Below, one piece after another: positions 9,188-17,770 of a stretch of 64,000 nucleotides of DNA. Source of the DNA: Clostridia bacterium (GTDB lineage Bacteria > Bacillota > Clostridia > Oscillospirales > CAG-272); contig JAFQDF010000013.1 of the NCBI GenBank assembly GCA_017416185.1, forward strand, positions 1-64,000, given 5' to 3'. A program made the translations under genes and the position numbers. The notes under the pieces were generated by a model. That model was not told where the DNA came from, searched no databases, and saw only the letters and a program-made list of their open reading frames with translations. The first letter of the stretch is position 1, and each line of letters opens with the position of its first letter.

Positions 9188-9221
9188 ACACCCCCTGTAC
9201 AATGAAAGCAACAGGGGGTGT
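9188..9221 (+). promoter_or_regulatory. Perfect 11-bp hairpin covering the ribosome site of the DUF2079 gene
   Basis: ACACCCCCTGT (9188-9198) and ACAGGGGGTGT (9211-9221) form a perfect 11-bp stem with a 12-nt loop. The right arm contains the AGGGGG Shine-Dalgarno of the ATG at 9226. There is no U-tract after the stem, so it looks more like a translational gate than a terminator. Confidence 0.6.
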
Positions 9222-9225
9222 TATT

Positions 9226-11073
9226 ATGTCAAAACTTAAGTCCTTTTTAGAAAAATATGTCGATTTTCCAAGCCTTATACGCCATATCATACTTTCATGG
9301 CTGACAGCTGTTGCAATTGAATACTTCAAGCTTCCGATGAATTTACGTGATCTGTCACGATTAGACGGCTTGGCACAAATGTCCCTCGGACGGGTGATAT
9401 TGTTTACCTTCTGTTTTACGGTTATACTTTTTGTTCTCTCCCTGTTTATAAAAACAGTAAAAATCGAACGCTGGGGGATAGCCGCAGTATTTGCTCTCAT
9501 TGCCGCGGGTACTTTATGTGCATCTGTATCAAAGGCATATTTAACCGTTTGCGTATTGATCATGACAGCTCTTATTATCTTTGCTTGGTTCGGATGGAAA
9601 AATTCGGACGAGCTTATAAAAACAAAAAAGCCATGCTTGTGGATAACAATAGGTTTATCGGTTGCATTTTTTCTTTTCGTCAGCGCATGGACGGTTGGCA
9701 GAGTATACAGCTTTAGTTCACCGACATTTGATTTCGGCATTTTTTCTCAAATGTTTTACAATATGAAAGAAACAGGTCTGCCTATGACTACGGTTGAACG
9801 TGACGGAATGTTATCCCATTTTGCCGTTCACGTATCCCCCATCTATTATTTGATGCTGCCTTTCTATTGGCTCTTTCCCTCACCTGCCACATTGCAGGTG
9901 CTTCAGGCTTTGGTGATAACTTCGGCAATTATTCCGCTTTGGAAGATCGGAAAACATCATGACTTATCTGAAGTTCAAAGAATGCTGGTCTGTGTTCTGC
10001 TGCTTCTCTATCCGGCTTTTTCCGGAGCTACAAGCTATGATATTCATGAAAACTGTTTTCTCACCCCTCTGATACTTTGGACATTATACGGTATTGACAA
10101 AAAGAATTCGCTCATTACGGCTGTTACCGCTGGACTTACGTTGATGGTTAAAGAAGATGCCGCCGTCTACGTTGCGGTAATAGCCTTGTGGTTGATCGTT
10201 AAAACACTTCTGCGAATCAAAGAGTCGGATAAAAAGAATCTGTTTATCGGTGTCACAATACTTTTAGTTTCGATAAGCTGGTTCTTGTTAGTCACTGCAT
10301 ATTTGGCTGACAGCGGCGACGGGGTTATGACTTACAGATATGATAATTTCATATATGACGGCTCCTCATCATTGACTACAGTAATCAAGTCAATAATACT
10401 CAATCCTATGAAAGCCGTTTATGAGTGTGTGGATGCCGAAAAACTGAAGTTCATTGCAATGACACTTCTTCCTCTGCTTGGTCTTCCTTTTATCACACGA
10501 CGGTACGAACGGTATATTTTGCTGATACCGTATATTTTGGTAAATCTGATGTCGGATTATCAGTATCAGCACGATATATTTTTTCAGTACACTTTTGGCT
10601 CTACTGCTTTTCTTATTTATCTGACGGTAATAAACTTAGCGGATCTCAAAATCAACCGAAAACGCGTTTCTGTTTTGGCTATGGCAACGGTTATCAGCGC
10701 CGCTTATTTTTACACGGTTGTTTTGCCCGTAGGTATACAGTACCCGATTCAAGCAATTCAATATCAGGAATATTATCAGAATATCCGTGACACGTTAGAC
10801 ACTATCCCGGATGATTCCTCGGTCACGGCCACTGCTTTTTATACCACGCATCTATCTCAACGAGAAATTCTCTATGATGTCAGATATTGTTCCAAAGAGC
10901 ATCTGCTTGAAACAGAATACATTGTCTTAAAGGTGAATTCTGATAGTGAGTGCAGTAAATATGCAACGGACGGTAAAGACAACGGCTATGAAAATCTTGT
11001 GAAGCTGTTGAAAGATAACGGATACCGAAAATATGGGGCTATTAACAACGTATTGGTGATCTATCATAAATAA
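9226..11073 (+). CDS. DUF2079 polytopic membrane protein
   Basis: 615 residues with about a dozen hydrophobic segments. The family-typical early block is FDFGIFSQMFYNM, followed by LSHFAVHVSPIYYLMLPFYW (around 200) and SYDIHENCFLTPLILW (around 275). DUF2079 proteins resemble GT-C-fold membrane glycosyltransferases in layout, but no activity is established. I choose ATG 9226 with AGGGGG 7 nt upstream. An in-frame ATG at 9202 lies inside the loop of the preceding hairpin and has no ribosome site. The gene follows the sensor kinase by about 60 bp on the same strand, so it may be regulated by it or be part of its signalling unit. It is followed by a strong terminator. Confidence 0.85.
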   Translation: MSKLKSFLEKYVDFPSLIRHIILSWLTAVAIEYFKLPMNLRDLSRLDGLAQMSLGRVILFTFCFTVILFVLSLFIKTVKIERWGIAAVFALIAAGTLCASVSKAYLTVCVLIMTALIIFAWFGWKNSDELIKTKKPCLWITIGLSVAFFLFVSAWTVGRVYSFSSPTFDFGIFSQMFYNMKETGLPMTTVERDGMLSHFAVHVSPIYYLMLPFYWLFPSPATLQVLQALVITSAIIPLWKIGKHHDLSEVQRMLVCVLLLLYPAFSGATSYDIHENCFLTPLILWTLYGIDKKNSLITAVTAGLTLMVKEDAAVYVAVIALWLIVKTLLRIKESDKKNLFIGVTILLVSISWFLLVTAYLADSGDGVMTYRYDNFIYDGSSSLTTVIKSIILNPMKAVYECVDAEKLKFIAMTLLPLLGLPFITRRYERYILLIPYILVNLMSDYQYQHDIFFQYTFGSTAFLIYLTVINLADLKINRKRVSVLAMATVISAAYFYTVVLPVGIQYPIQAIQYQEYYQNIRDTLDTIPDDSSVTATAFYTTHLSQREILYDVRYCSKEHLLETEYIVLKVNSDSECSKYATDGKDNGYENLVKLLKDNGYRKYGAINNVLVIYHK

Positions 11074-11138
11074 AACTAACAATTGAAAGTCAATCTATTT
11101 AAAAAAGTATCGTACAATGAAGATTATATAAAACCAAG

Positions 11139-11167
11139 ATCAGCCTGTTACAAGCAGGCTGATTTTT
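11139..11167 (+). terminator. Intrinsic terminator of the DUF2079 gene
   Basis: ATCAGCCTG / CAGGCTGAT stem (9 bp) with a 7-nt loop, followed by TTTTAT. Confidence 0.85.
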
Positions 11168-11237
11168 ATATTACAAAAAAGTTGTTTTTTTGTCGTAAAT
11201 GGCTTGTTTTATTTTTCCTTTAAGGATGTGTAGCAAA

Positions 11238-11270
11238 AAGTGTGCAGGCTGTTTTATAACCTGCACACTT
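11238..11270. terminator. Bidirectional terminator, used by the LRR protein operon
   Basis: AAGTGTGCAGG / CCTGCACACTT stem (11 bp) with an 11-nt loop. T-rich sequence follows on both strands. It lies 20 bp past the stop of the minus-strand LRR gene. Confidence 0.8.
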
Positions 11271-11291
11271 ATTTTTACAATATAAATTTCT

Positions 11292-13748
11292 CTATTCGAC
11301 AGTTACAATGTAATAATTGTAGGATTCATCGTTATATTGAACGCAGAAGGTATACGTACCCGGGCTGAGGATTACGGAGATCTTACCGTCAACTATCTTG
11401 TCACGTTTCAAGGCAACACTTCCCGCCGCACGTTTTATCTGAGCTGAAGCGGTGAATTCACCCTTGGCGTAACGTATAACATTGAGATCGTCAAGCTGTG
11501 TGAATATAACTGTATTTCCGTTTTGTACAACTATCGGGACTTTCTTCTTTACGTTATATTTATATATGGCCTCGTAACCGTTATTGTATACTACGGCAAT
11601 AGTAACTACACCCTCGTTACGGTACTGTATCATATAACTGTCAGCATCTTTTATAACGTTTGCGGAGAACGACCTTGAGCCTGTTGCTCTTTTAATTTCA
11701 CCGGGAGTATTATATTCACCGTATGCGGTTCTGATAACCCGGACTTTCGGAATATTTCCTATAGTTACCTGTAATCCGTTGGTTGAGAAAACAGGCTCGT
11801 CCACTACAATGGTTTCGTATAATATTGTCTGTGTGCCATCCTTGTAACGGATAAGTATAGTATGTATTCCGGGCTCCTTTACGACACATACATAGTCGTG
11901 TCTGTCACCTATTTTCACACCGGTTGCACTTAAAATATATCCGTTATTCTTTATCTCACGGTAGGTCTTATATTCTCCTTTGGCAACGAAGAAGTCTTTA
12001 ACATTATAAAGATCGTGGATGGTAATATTAACGCCGTAACTGGAAACAGAAGGAACAAACTCGGTAACATCAACTGTCATAATATAATCGGTACCGTCAA
12101 CCATTTTTATCCATAAGGTATACTGACCTCCGCTTGGCATTTCATAAACAAAATTACCGTCAATAGTGTTTTTTCTCACGGAAGCATTGGAAATTTGCGT
12201 ACTATCTTCTGCATTCGATATTTCATCAACACTTGTATATATACCGCTAACATAATGAATGTCCTGTATCCAATACGCATCGGATATACAGATATCATAG
12301 TTATTTACAGTGAGCTTCGGTTCGTTTAATTTCCCGTTACCCGAAATATTAACGATTCTGAAGCCGTAATACCGGCCGTGCGCATTAGTTTTCAATCTTA
12401 TTGAAAATGAGTCTCCGTCTACCCTTATTGTTTTATCAGCAAGGGCCTTACCGGTATATTTTCCGACCTCATTTCCGTTCATATCATAAACGTATATATA
12501 ATCACGGTAATTGTCAACAAAGGTGTCTTCGGAAAATGTTATATCAAGGTATTCACTTTCATGCGGATGATTATAAATCCAGGTTTCGTCGCTATTATCG
12601 GGGTATAAATGGTCAGATTCGGGATAATCGATAACCGTGGGATCAACCGTTACGTCAAATACAGTTTTCGCATCACCAAAACTGACGGCTACGGATTTTG
12701 AACCTGCCGAAGAAAAATCATAATCTTCTATCTTAAATCCTTGAGCAATATTCTTTGTACTTCCGTCACTTAATTCCACTTTTAAAACCATCCCCTCGGA
12801 ATCAAAGCTGCCGTTAACAGGGTATATAGTTTTTTCAGGCGGATTTTCTATGGAAATCGATTTGATATCTTCATAATACGAGGTTGAAATCGAATTATTC
12901 ACCGCATAAACGTAAGGGTAAGAAAAGACAGAGCATTTTATCACCACAGATTCACTGTTTGTAAATGCTTTCGGCGCGATTTGTGTTATGCTATCGGGAA
13001 TAACTATACTCTCGATATAGTCGCAGTTATAAAAAGCATAATCCTTTATCTTTTTCGTACCTTCGGGGATCACAGCCTCGCTTACACACTGTCCGTTTAC
13101 CCATAAGCTTTTGGCACAGGATAACGGATTGGCCTTTCCGTTATAAAAATCAATATCACACCAATCGCAGAGACTATTGATATTTACCGTCTGTAAGTTA
13201 TCGCACTTATCGAAGGCATTACATCCCATATAATTAACTGCAATCGGAATGTCTATCGACTCCAGCGAAGTACAATGAGAAAAAGAATATGATCCTATAT
13301 AGCTCACTCCGTTGGGAATATTGATATTTCTGAGTGAACGGCATGAGAAAAAGCTAAGATCACCTATAGCATCCAAACCGTCCGGAAGGTTAATGCTCGA
13401 CAGTGAATAACAATTATAAAAAGCAGCAACGTTTATCGTAGTCAACGTACTCGGTAATGATATACTACGGATGTTTGTACAACTGTTAAAAGCACTGCTT
13501 GCAAGTGTAGTTACACCTTCTTCGACGATCACGTTATTAATCGAAGAGCTGTGTGCGGTCCATCCTCCGGGTGCTATCATTTCTCCTGTTCCGGATATCA
13601 CCAACATACCCGCACCGTCGATTTTCCAAGTGAGATTACCTACGGTTCCGGTTTTGGCGGATAAAGAGAACGAATTAAAAGAAAAGGAAATCAAGGTAAT
13701 GAGAGCTAATACCAAAATCCCCGGCAATACTCGTTTTTTTAACTTCAT
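11292..13748 (-). CDS. Secreted BspA-type leucine-rich-repeat protein with CUB-like and C-terminal repeat module
   Basis: 818 residues. A signal peptide (1-31, LSAKT end) precedes a GNLTWKIDGAGMLVISGTG strand and BspA/LRR_5 repeats (about 65-285) of the pattern AFYNCYSLSSINLPDGLDAI. Next is an Ig-like bacterial domain (about 290-375), then a CUB-like beta domain (about 395-485: LDITFSEDTFVDNYRDYIYVYD). The last ~240 residues are three repeats with GEYKT..EIK and VQYNDG motifs, closely matching the C-terminus of the protease at 64-3711. A more diverged copy precedes them. It follows the GH99-like gene by 36 bp on the same strand, so the two are probably co-transcribed. It is likely a surface adhesion or glycan-contact protein; the binding partner is unknown. 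Confidence 0.88.
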   Translation of the reverse strand: MKLKKRVLPGILVLALITLISFSFNSFSLSAKTGTVGNLTWKIDGAGMLVISGTGEMIAPGGWTAHSSSINNVIVEEGVTTLASSAFNSCTNIRSISLPSTLTTINVAAFYNCYSLSSINLPDGLDAIGDLSFFSCRSLRNINIPNGVSYIGSYSFSHCTSLESIDIPIAVNYMGCNAFDKCDNLQTVNINSLCDWCDIDFYNGKANPLSCAKSLWVNGQCVSEAVIPEGTKKIKDYAFYNCDYIESIVIPDSITQIAPKAFTNSESVVIKCSVFSYPYVYAVNNSISTSYYEDIKSISIENPPEKTIYPVNGSFDSEGMVLKVELSDGSTKNIAQGFKIEDYDFSSAGSKSVAVSFGDAKTVFDVTVDPTVIDYPESDHLYPDNSDETWIYNHPHESEYLDITFSEDTFVDNYRDYIYVYDMNGNEVGKYTGKALADKTIRVDGDSFSIRLKTNAHGRYYGFRIVNISGNGKLNEPKLTVNNYDICISDAYWIQDIHYVSGIYTSVDEISNAEDSTQISNASVRKNTIDGNFVYEMPSGGQYTLWIKMVDGTDYIMTVDVTEFVPSVSSYGVNITIHDLYNVKDFFVAKGEYKTYREIKNNGYILSATGVKIGDRHDYVCVVKEPGIHTILIRYKDGTQTILYETIVVDEPVFSTNGLQVTIGNIPKVRVIRTAYGEYNTPGEIKRATGSRSFSANVIKDADSYMIQYRNEGVVTIAVVYNNGYEAIYKYNVKKKVPIVVQNGNTVIFTQLDDLNVIRYAKGEFTASAQIKRAAGSVALKRDKIVDGKISVILSPGTYTFCVQYNDESYNYYIVTVE

Positions 13749-13784
13749 AATATATCACCTCATAAACAAAATAGTCATAATTAA

Positions 13785-16112
13785 TTATTGTCCGGTAACA
13801 TATCTGTATTTGAATCTTCCGTTGGGGGCTGTATCTCCGTATGAATATAAATCGAGAATATCAGCCTCTCCTGATTCGTTTTCGGCTAAATTATCATCAG
13901 CCCACTTGAAGCTGATATCGATATCTTCACCCGATATTCCGAGCATCTTTACAGGAATCACTACCTGTAAACATTTACTGGATACATTCCATTCAACTCT
14001 GCCTGCCTCTTCCCAATTCCAACCGCCAAGGGAACGTTCGAGCATGCCTGCCTCACGTCTGTTCAGTATATATTCAAAACTCTCCCAACTGTTCTCGCTG
14101 TTACCCACGTCGATAAGCAGGCGCATCCATTCGGATTCACCGAGTCCGGAGATCTCGTTGTCACATTCAACGTAAAAATAAAGGTTCTCGTCGTCTCTTG
14201 CAACCTTTGATACAGCAATATCGTTACGGACAGATTCGGATGTATAATATGTACCCTGATATCCGCGGCTACTGCGGCCCTGTGTTGCGCCGATATAATC
14301 ATAATATACGGGTCCGACCACGTTCCACTGTTCTGCAGAGGAATTAATGTTTATAGTAGTTTTATCGGTTGCTTCAGGTAAAGCTTCGGTTCCTTTAAAT
14401 GCTCTGATATAAGATACCATCTGGTAGTAGTAATGGTCTTTAAGCTTTCCCTTGGACGGCTCTATATCACGGCTGGCAGTATCGTTATATTGGTCAGGAA
14501 ACGCATTATCTACACATTGCCAGCTCTGTGCCCGTCCCGCAACCCACTCATTCCATCCTGTAATGAATATGAACTCAGGGTCTACTTTTATCGCGTATTC
14601 AAACTGCTGTGCAAAATTGGCACCGTACAGCTCAGCATTCTCCTGTGTATCATAACCCTCGGAGGTATAGGTACGGTCAAAAACGTTCTCACCGTTCATC
14701 GCAGTAAGACCGATTTCTTCCGAATGATTCTGTGCAACGCTTACGGTGATCTGTTCCGGTGTACCGTCCTCATTATAATAGACCTGCTGAGGATATATTG
14801 ACATCCATCCCCACATATCCTGTGATGTCTGACCTGAGGTATATGATGACTGAGGTGCCCGGAAGGTAAAGAAATTCTTTATTGCGTGATGGGTGGCATT
14901 ATGTGTTATCAGATCTTCGCCGTTTGCCATAATAAGCGGTTTACCCTCCCAATAAAACCAGAGATCGTTGTATTTGCCTTCCTTATAGATATCATTGTAT
15001 AAAAACTCTAACTGGTAATTAGTATTTTCAGCCGACGCAAAAGGAAGCAGAAAAGCTATCTTAGGCGTATTAACACCGTCTTTTCTTGCCTGAGAAAACA
15101 CTTCAAATACCCTTGTGTATGACTCTTGCCAGGTAAAAATTCCGTTACTGTTATCAAATATCATAACATCAACACCGGCATCAGCCAGCATTTCCGCATG
15201 CTTACGTAATACCCAATCATCTACCGTGGTATAGTAACCAAACAACGGTTCGTTCCAATGATGCATTACATTATATCCACCCCACGCAGGATGATTTGTA
15301 TCTAATCTGGATTCGGGATAATTCTTCAGAATCTCAGATACGTTGTAAGGCGAACTGTTCTTAGAATGATAGTCGTGCCAAGTCCAATAGAATATTCCTA
15401 CAAATTTATCCTCTCTGGTATCTCCGGTTTCATCGTTTGTTGGCAGAGTCCTGCCCAATCCGTCGGTTGCTGTCCAGGTGTCAGACATTACGTCTCTGGT
15501 ATTGAGAATATGGTCCTCATAAAGATTCGGTTCGCTCGGAGGACGGATAGTGCTTTCGCATTCAATAAAGTTGCTTTCGGGTGTTTCGCAATAATGAATA
15601 TTAGCTTGTAATTCCCTGTCATACTCTACTCCGTTCAAATACAAATAACTACCGCTGACATTACTGAAAAAGCTCCAAACACCGACAAGCTCCTCGGAAT
15701 CGTGGAACAACACCATATATTCACCGGATAACATCTCATCAAAACCAATTTTAAGAACAGCGTTATCGGTAAAGTTAATATGTCTGACCGTTGCCAATGC
15801 CGGTTGAGAAAGCGTTGTGTCGAAATCTTTATTCCATTCGTATATAGAAAAGCTCATACTTCCGATATTGTTTCCCCAGCTCGGACAGCAAAACTCCAAG
15901 GCATCAAAGCTTGCAGTTGCGTGGAATCGAAAGCCTAATCTTTCTCCTGAATTTACGGGCAAGGCTTCTTTTTGAGCGTTTGGATCGAACATATCGACGA
16001 TTATCGGGGTATTATTATACGTTTCATTTGACACAGCATGTACGGTCAAAACCGTTATTATTGATAACATCAATAAAACCGAAACAAATACCTTACATAT
16101 TCCTTTACTCAT
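13785..16112 (-). CDS. Secreted GH99/GH71-like glycoside hydrolase with carbohydrate-binding flanks
   Basis: 775 residues from ATG 16112 (SD AGGGGGAT). The longer in-frame start at 16223 would prepend 37 residues translated through a terminator hairpin, so I reject it. A signal peptide (MSKGICKVFVSVLLMLSI...) precedes a beta-sandwich-like N-domain (about 30-180). The central TIM-barrel-like region (about 225-585) has FVGIFYWTWHDYHSK, ADAGVDVMIFDNSNG, WEGKPLIMANG and FIFITGWNEWVAGRAQ; these are typical of GH99/GH71-like and related alpha-mannan-active families. The C-terminal ~170 residues look like a DOMON/CBM9-type domain. It is probably an extracellular glycan-degrading enzyme. The exact GH family and linkage specificity remain uncertain. 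It is the first gene of the operon with the LRR protein. Confidence 0.8.
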   Translation of the reverse strand: MSKGICKVFVSVLLMLSIITVLTVHAVSNETYNNTPIIVDMFDPNAQKEALPVNSGERLGFRFHATASFDALEFCCPSWGNNIGSMSFSIYEWNKDFDTTLSQPALATVRHINFTDNAVLKIGFDEMLSGEYMVLFHDSEELVGVWSFFSNVSGSYLYLNGVEYDRELQANIHYCETPESNFIECESTIRPPSEPNLYEDHILNTRDVMSDTWTATDGLGRTLPTNDETGDTREDKFVGIFYWTWHDYHSKNSSPYNVSEILKNYPESRLDTNHPAWGGYNVMHHWNEPLFGYYTTVDDWVLRKHAEMLADAGVDVMIFDNSNGIFTWQESYTRVFEVFSQARKDGVNTPKIAFLLPFASAENTNYQLEFLYNDIYKEGKYNDLWFYWEGKPLIMANGEDLITHNATHHAIKNFFTFRAPQSSYTSGQTSQDMWGWMSIYPQQVYYNEDGTPEQITVSVAQNHSEEIGLTAMNGENVFDRTYTSEGYDTQENAELYGANFAQQFEYAIKVDPEFIFITGWNEWVAGRAQSWQCVDNAFPDQYNDTASRDIEPSKGKLKDHYYYQMVSYIRAFKGTEALPEATDKTTININSSAEQWNVVGPVYYDYIGATQGRSSRGYQGTYYTSESVRNDIAVSKVARDDENLYFYVECDNEISGLGESEWMRLLIDVGNSENSWESFEYILNRREAGMLERSLGGWNWEEAGRVEWNVSSKCLQVVIPVKMLGISGEDIDISFKWADDNLAENESGEADILDLYSYGDTAPNGRFKYRYVTGQ

Positions 16113-16138
16113 AAATCCATCCCCCTGAAAATAAAAAA

Positions 16139-16160
16139 TGCGGCTACCGAAGTAACCGCA
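16139..16160 (-). terminator. Terminator-like hairpin in the leader of the GH99-like gene
   Basis: On the minus strand a 9-bp stem (TGCGGTTAC, loop TTCG, GTAGCCGCA, one G-T pair) is followed directly by TTTTTTATTTT and then by the Shine-Dalgarno of the gene. Any transcript of the gene must pass it, so it may act as an attenuator. Confidence 0.7.
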
Positions 16161-16572
16161 CAAAAACGCAAACTCCGATAGTCGCCAAACTATATCAATA
16201 CGAAGAACGTTAAATTCACTCACACCGATGGAATCTGCATTTTATCAAATTCAGGGTATGAGCAAAAAGGGTATAATATCCCCTATACCACGTTCCTCTT
16301 TTTTCAATATTCGTATTAATATAATTTGGCAATATCAGTTTACCACAAAAAAACACATTTTACAAGCGTTTTATAAAAAAAAACCGAATAATATATATAA
16401 ACAGTTCGGAAAGCGAACGATCTGTTGTAGGAAACCGGATTTATCCGTTCCGCTTCGTTTGGTTCGCTGAAATATTATTAGTGATAATCCAACGTTTTCG
16501 GAATGCATAAATGCATTCCCTACAGGTCAACTTAATTCAATCGAAAAAACTGAATTTTTTGTCGGAAATACC
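16161..16572. other. Long non-coding interval between the GH99-like gene and nagA
   Basis: About 410 bp with no credible coding sequence. AT-rich stretches sit at 16290-16400. An inverted repeat GGAATGCAT-AA-ATGCATTCC is followed by CTACA at 16499-16523, and a related TGTAGGAAACCGGATTTATCC lies at 16427-16447. I could not match the leader to a riboswitch class. Confidence 0.5.
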
Positions 16573-16601
16573 TTGTTTTATTTTTCCTTTAGTGATATAA
16601 T
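16573..16601 (+). promoter_or_regulatory. Promoter of the nagA operon
   Basis: TTGTTT (16573-16578), 17-bp spacer, consensus TATAAT (16596-16601) with an extended TG (GTGATATAAT). The ATG follows 32 bp later. Confidence 0.8.
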
Positions 16602-16633
16602 TTTCTTGATTTTATTTATATGAGGGCAAGACT

Positions 16634-17770
16634 ATGAAATGTATCAAAAACGGTAAGGTTATTCTTACCGACAGTATAGTTGACAAGGCTGTACTGTATG
16701 ACGAAAAAATTATAGGACTGGTGGATGAATGCGACGTTCCCGCAGAGGCTGAGGTGATAGATGCCGAGGGCAGCTACGTAATGCCGGGCCTGGTGGACGT
16801 ACATATCCACGGTTACTTAAACGAGGATGCCAGCGACGGCAAGCCCGAGGGTATCCGCAAGATGGCGCAGGGTGTGGTAAAGAACGGTGTTACCGCATTT
16901 CTCCCCACCACTATGACCGTTTCTATCCCCGAGATCGAAGCAGCGCTTGATATCGTACGTTCCATACAGGAGGAATCTAAGACCTGGAAGGGTGCTTACC
17001 TTGCAGGCGTTAACGCAGAGGGTCCCTTTATCAACGCAAACAAAAAGGGCGCTCAGGCAGAAGAGCATATCAAGAACCCCGACGCTGACTGGGTTATCAA
17101 GAACAGCGATATAATTAAGCTTGTAACCATAGCTCCCGAAACAGAAGGCGGCTATGATGCAATAAAGAAGATAAGAGAAAACTCTGACGTAAGAGTATCG
17201 GTAGGTCATACCGATGCTACCTACGAGCAGGCTATGAAGGCCTTTGAGTGCGGTGCGGATCACGTTACCCATCTCTTTAATGCTCAGACCGCCCTTCACC
17301 ACCGTAAGCCCGGTGTGGTTGGTGCAGGTATGAGCGCCGACGTTTATGCAGAGCTTATCTGTGACACATTCCATATCCATACAGGTCTTTTTGAGCTTGT
17401 TGCAAAGTGCAAGGGTGACAAGTTCCTGCTTATCACCGACTGTACCCGTGCAGGAGGTATGCCCGACGGTGAATATTCGCTTGGCGGACAGCCTATATTT
17501 GTAAAGGGTATTCAGTGTCTTTTAGAGGACGGAACTATCGCAGGCTCCGTGCTTAAGCTCAACGAGGCTGTAAAGAACGTAGCTGAGCATACTTCCCTTC
17601 CCCTGTGGGAGGTGGTAGCTGCCGCATCTCTCAATCCCGCAAACTCCATCGGTATGGGAGACACAAAGGGCTCTATTACCGTAGGTAAGGATGCAGACCT
17701 TGTTATAGCAGACAAGGATTTTAATATCAAGAAAACAATTATCCAAGGAGATATCAGATATGAAGCTTAA
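16634..17770 (+). CDS. nagA: N-acetylglucosamine-6-phosphate deacetylase
   Basis: 378 residues, the family's normal size. It removes acetate from GlcNAc-6-phosphate to give glucosamine-6-phosphate in the cytosol, feeding amino-sugar catabolism and wall-sugar recycling. Amidohydrolase motifs in order: PGLVDVHIHG (about 51-60), the metal-ligand Glu in NAEGPFIN (about 130), SVGHTDATYEQA (about 195), THLFNAQTALHHR (about 216), and the catalytic Asp in LLITDCTRAGG (about 271). The gene overlaps the next one by 11 bp and sits in a small carbohydrate cluster ahead of a GH2 glycosidase. nagB, the deaminase that would follow, is not in the window. Confidence 0.95.
   Translation: MKCIKNGKVILTDSIVDKAVLYDEKIIGLVDECDVPAEAEVIDAEGSYVMPGLVDVHIHGYLNEDASDGKPEGIRKMAQGVVKNGVTAFLPTTMTVSIPEIEAALDIVRSIQEESKTWKGAYLAGVNAEGPFINANKKGAQAEEHIKNPDADWVIKNSDIIKLVTIAPETEGGYDAIKKIRENSDVRVSVGHTDATYEQAMKAFECGADHVTHLFNAQTALHHRKPGVVGAGMSADVYAELICDTFHIHTGLFELVAKCKGDKFLLITDCTRAGGMPDGEYSLGGQPIFVKGIQCLLEDGTIAGSVLKLNEAVKNVAEHTSLPLWEVVAAASLNPANSIGMGDTKGSITVGKDADLVIADKDFNIKKTIIQGDIRYEA

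Noticed and set aside
16113..16223. Longer start (16223) for the GH99-like protein
   Set aside because: It would translate through the terminator stem and place 37 residues before a clear signal peptide. ATG 16112 has a strong ribosome site.
16113..16240. Riboswitch in the leader of the GH99-like gene (c-di-GMP, purine or TPP type)
   Set aside because: I compared by eye with remembered consensus cores and found no match beyond the terminator hairpin.
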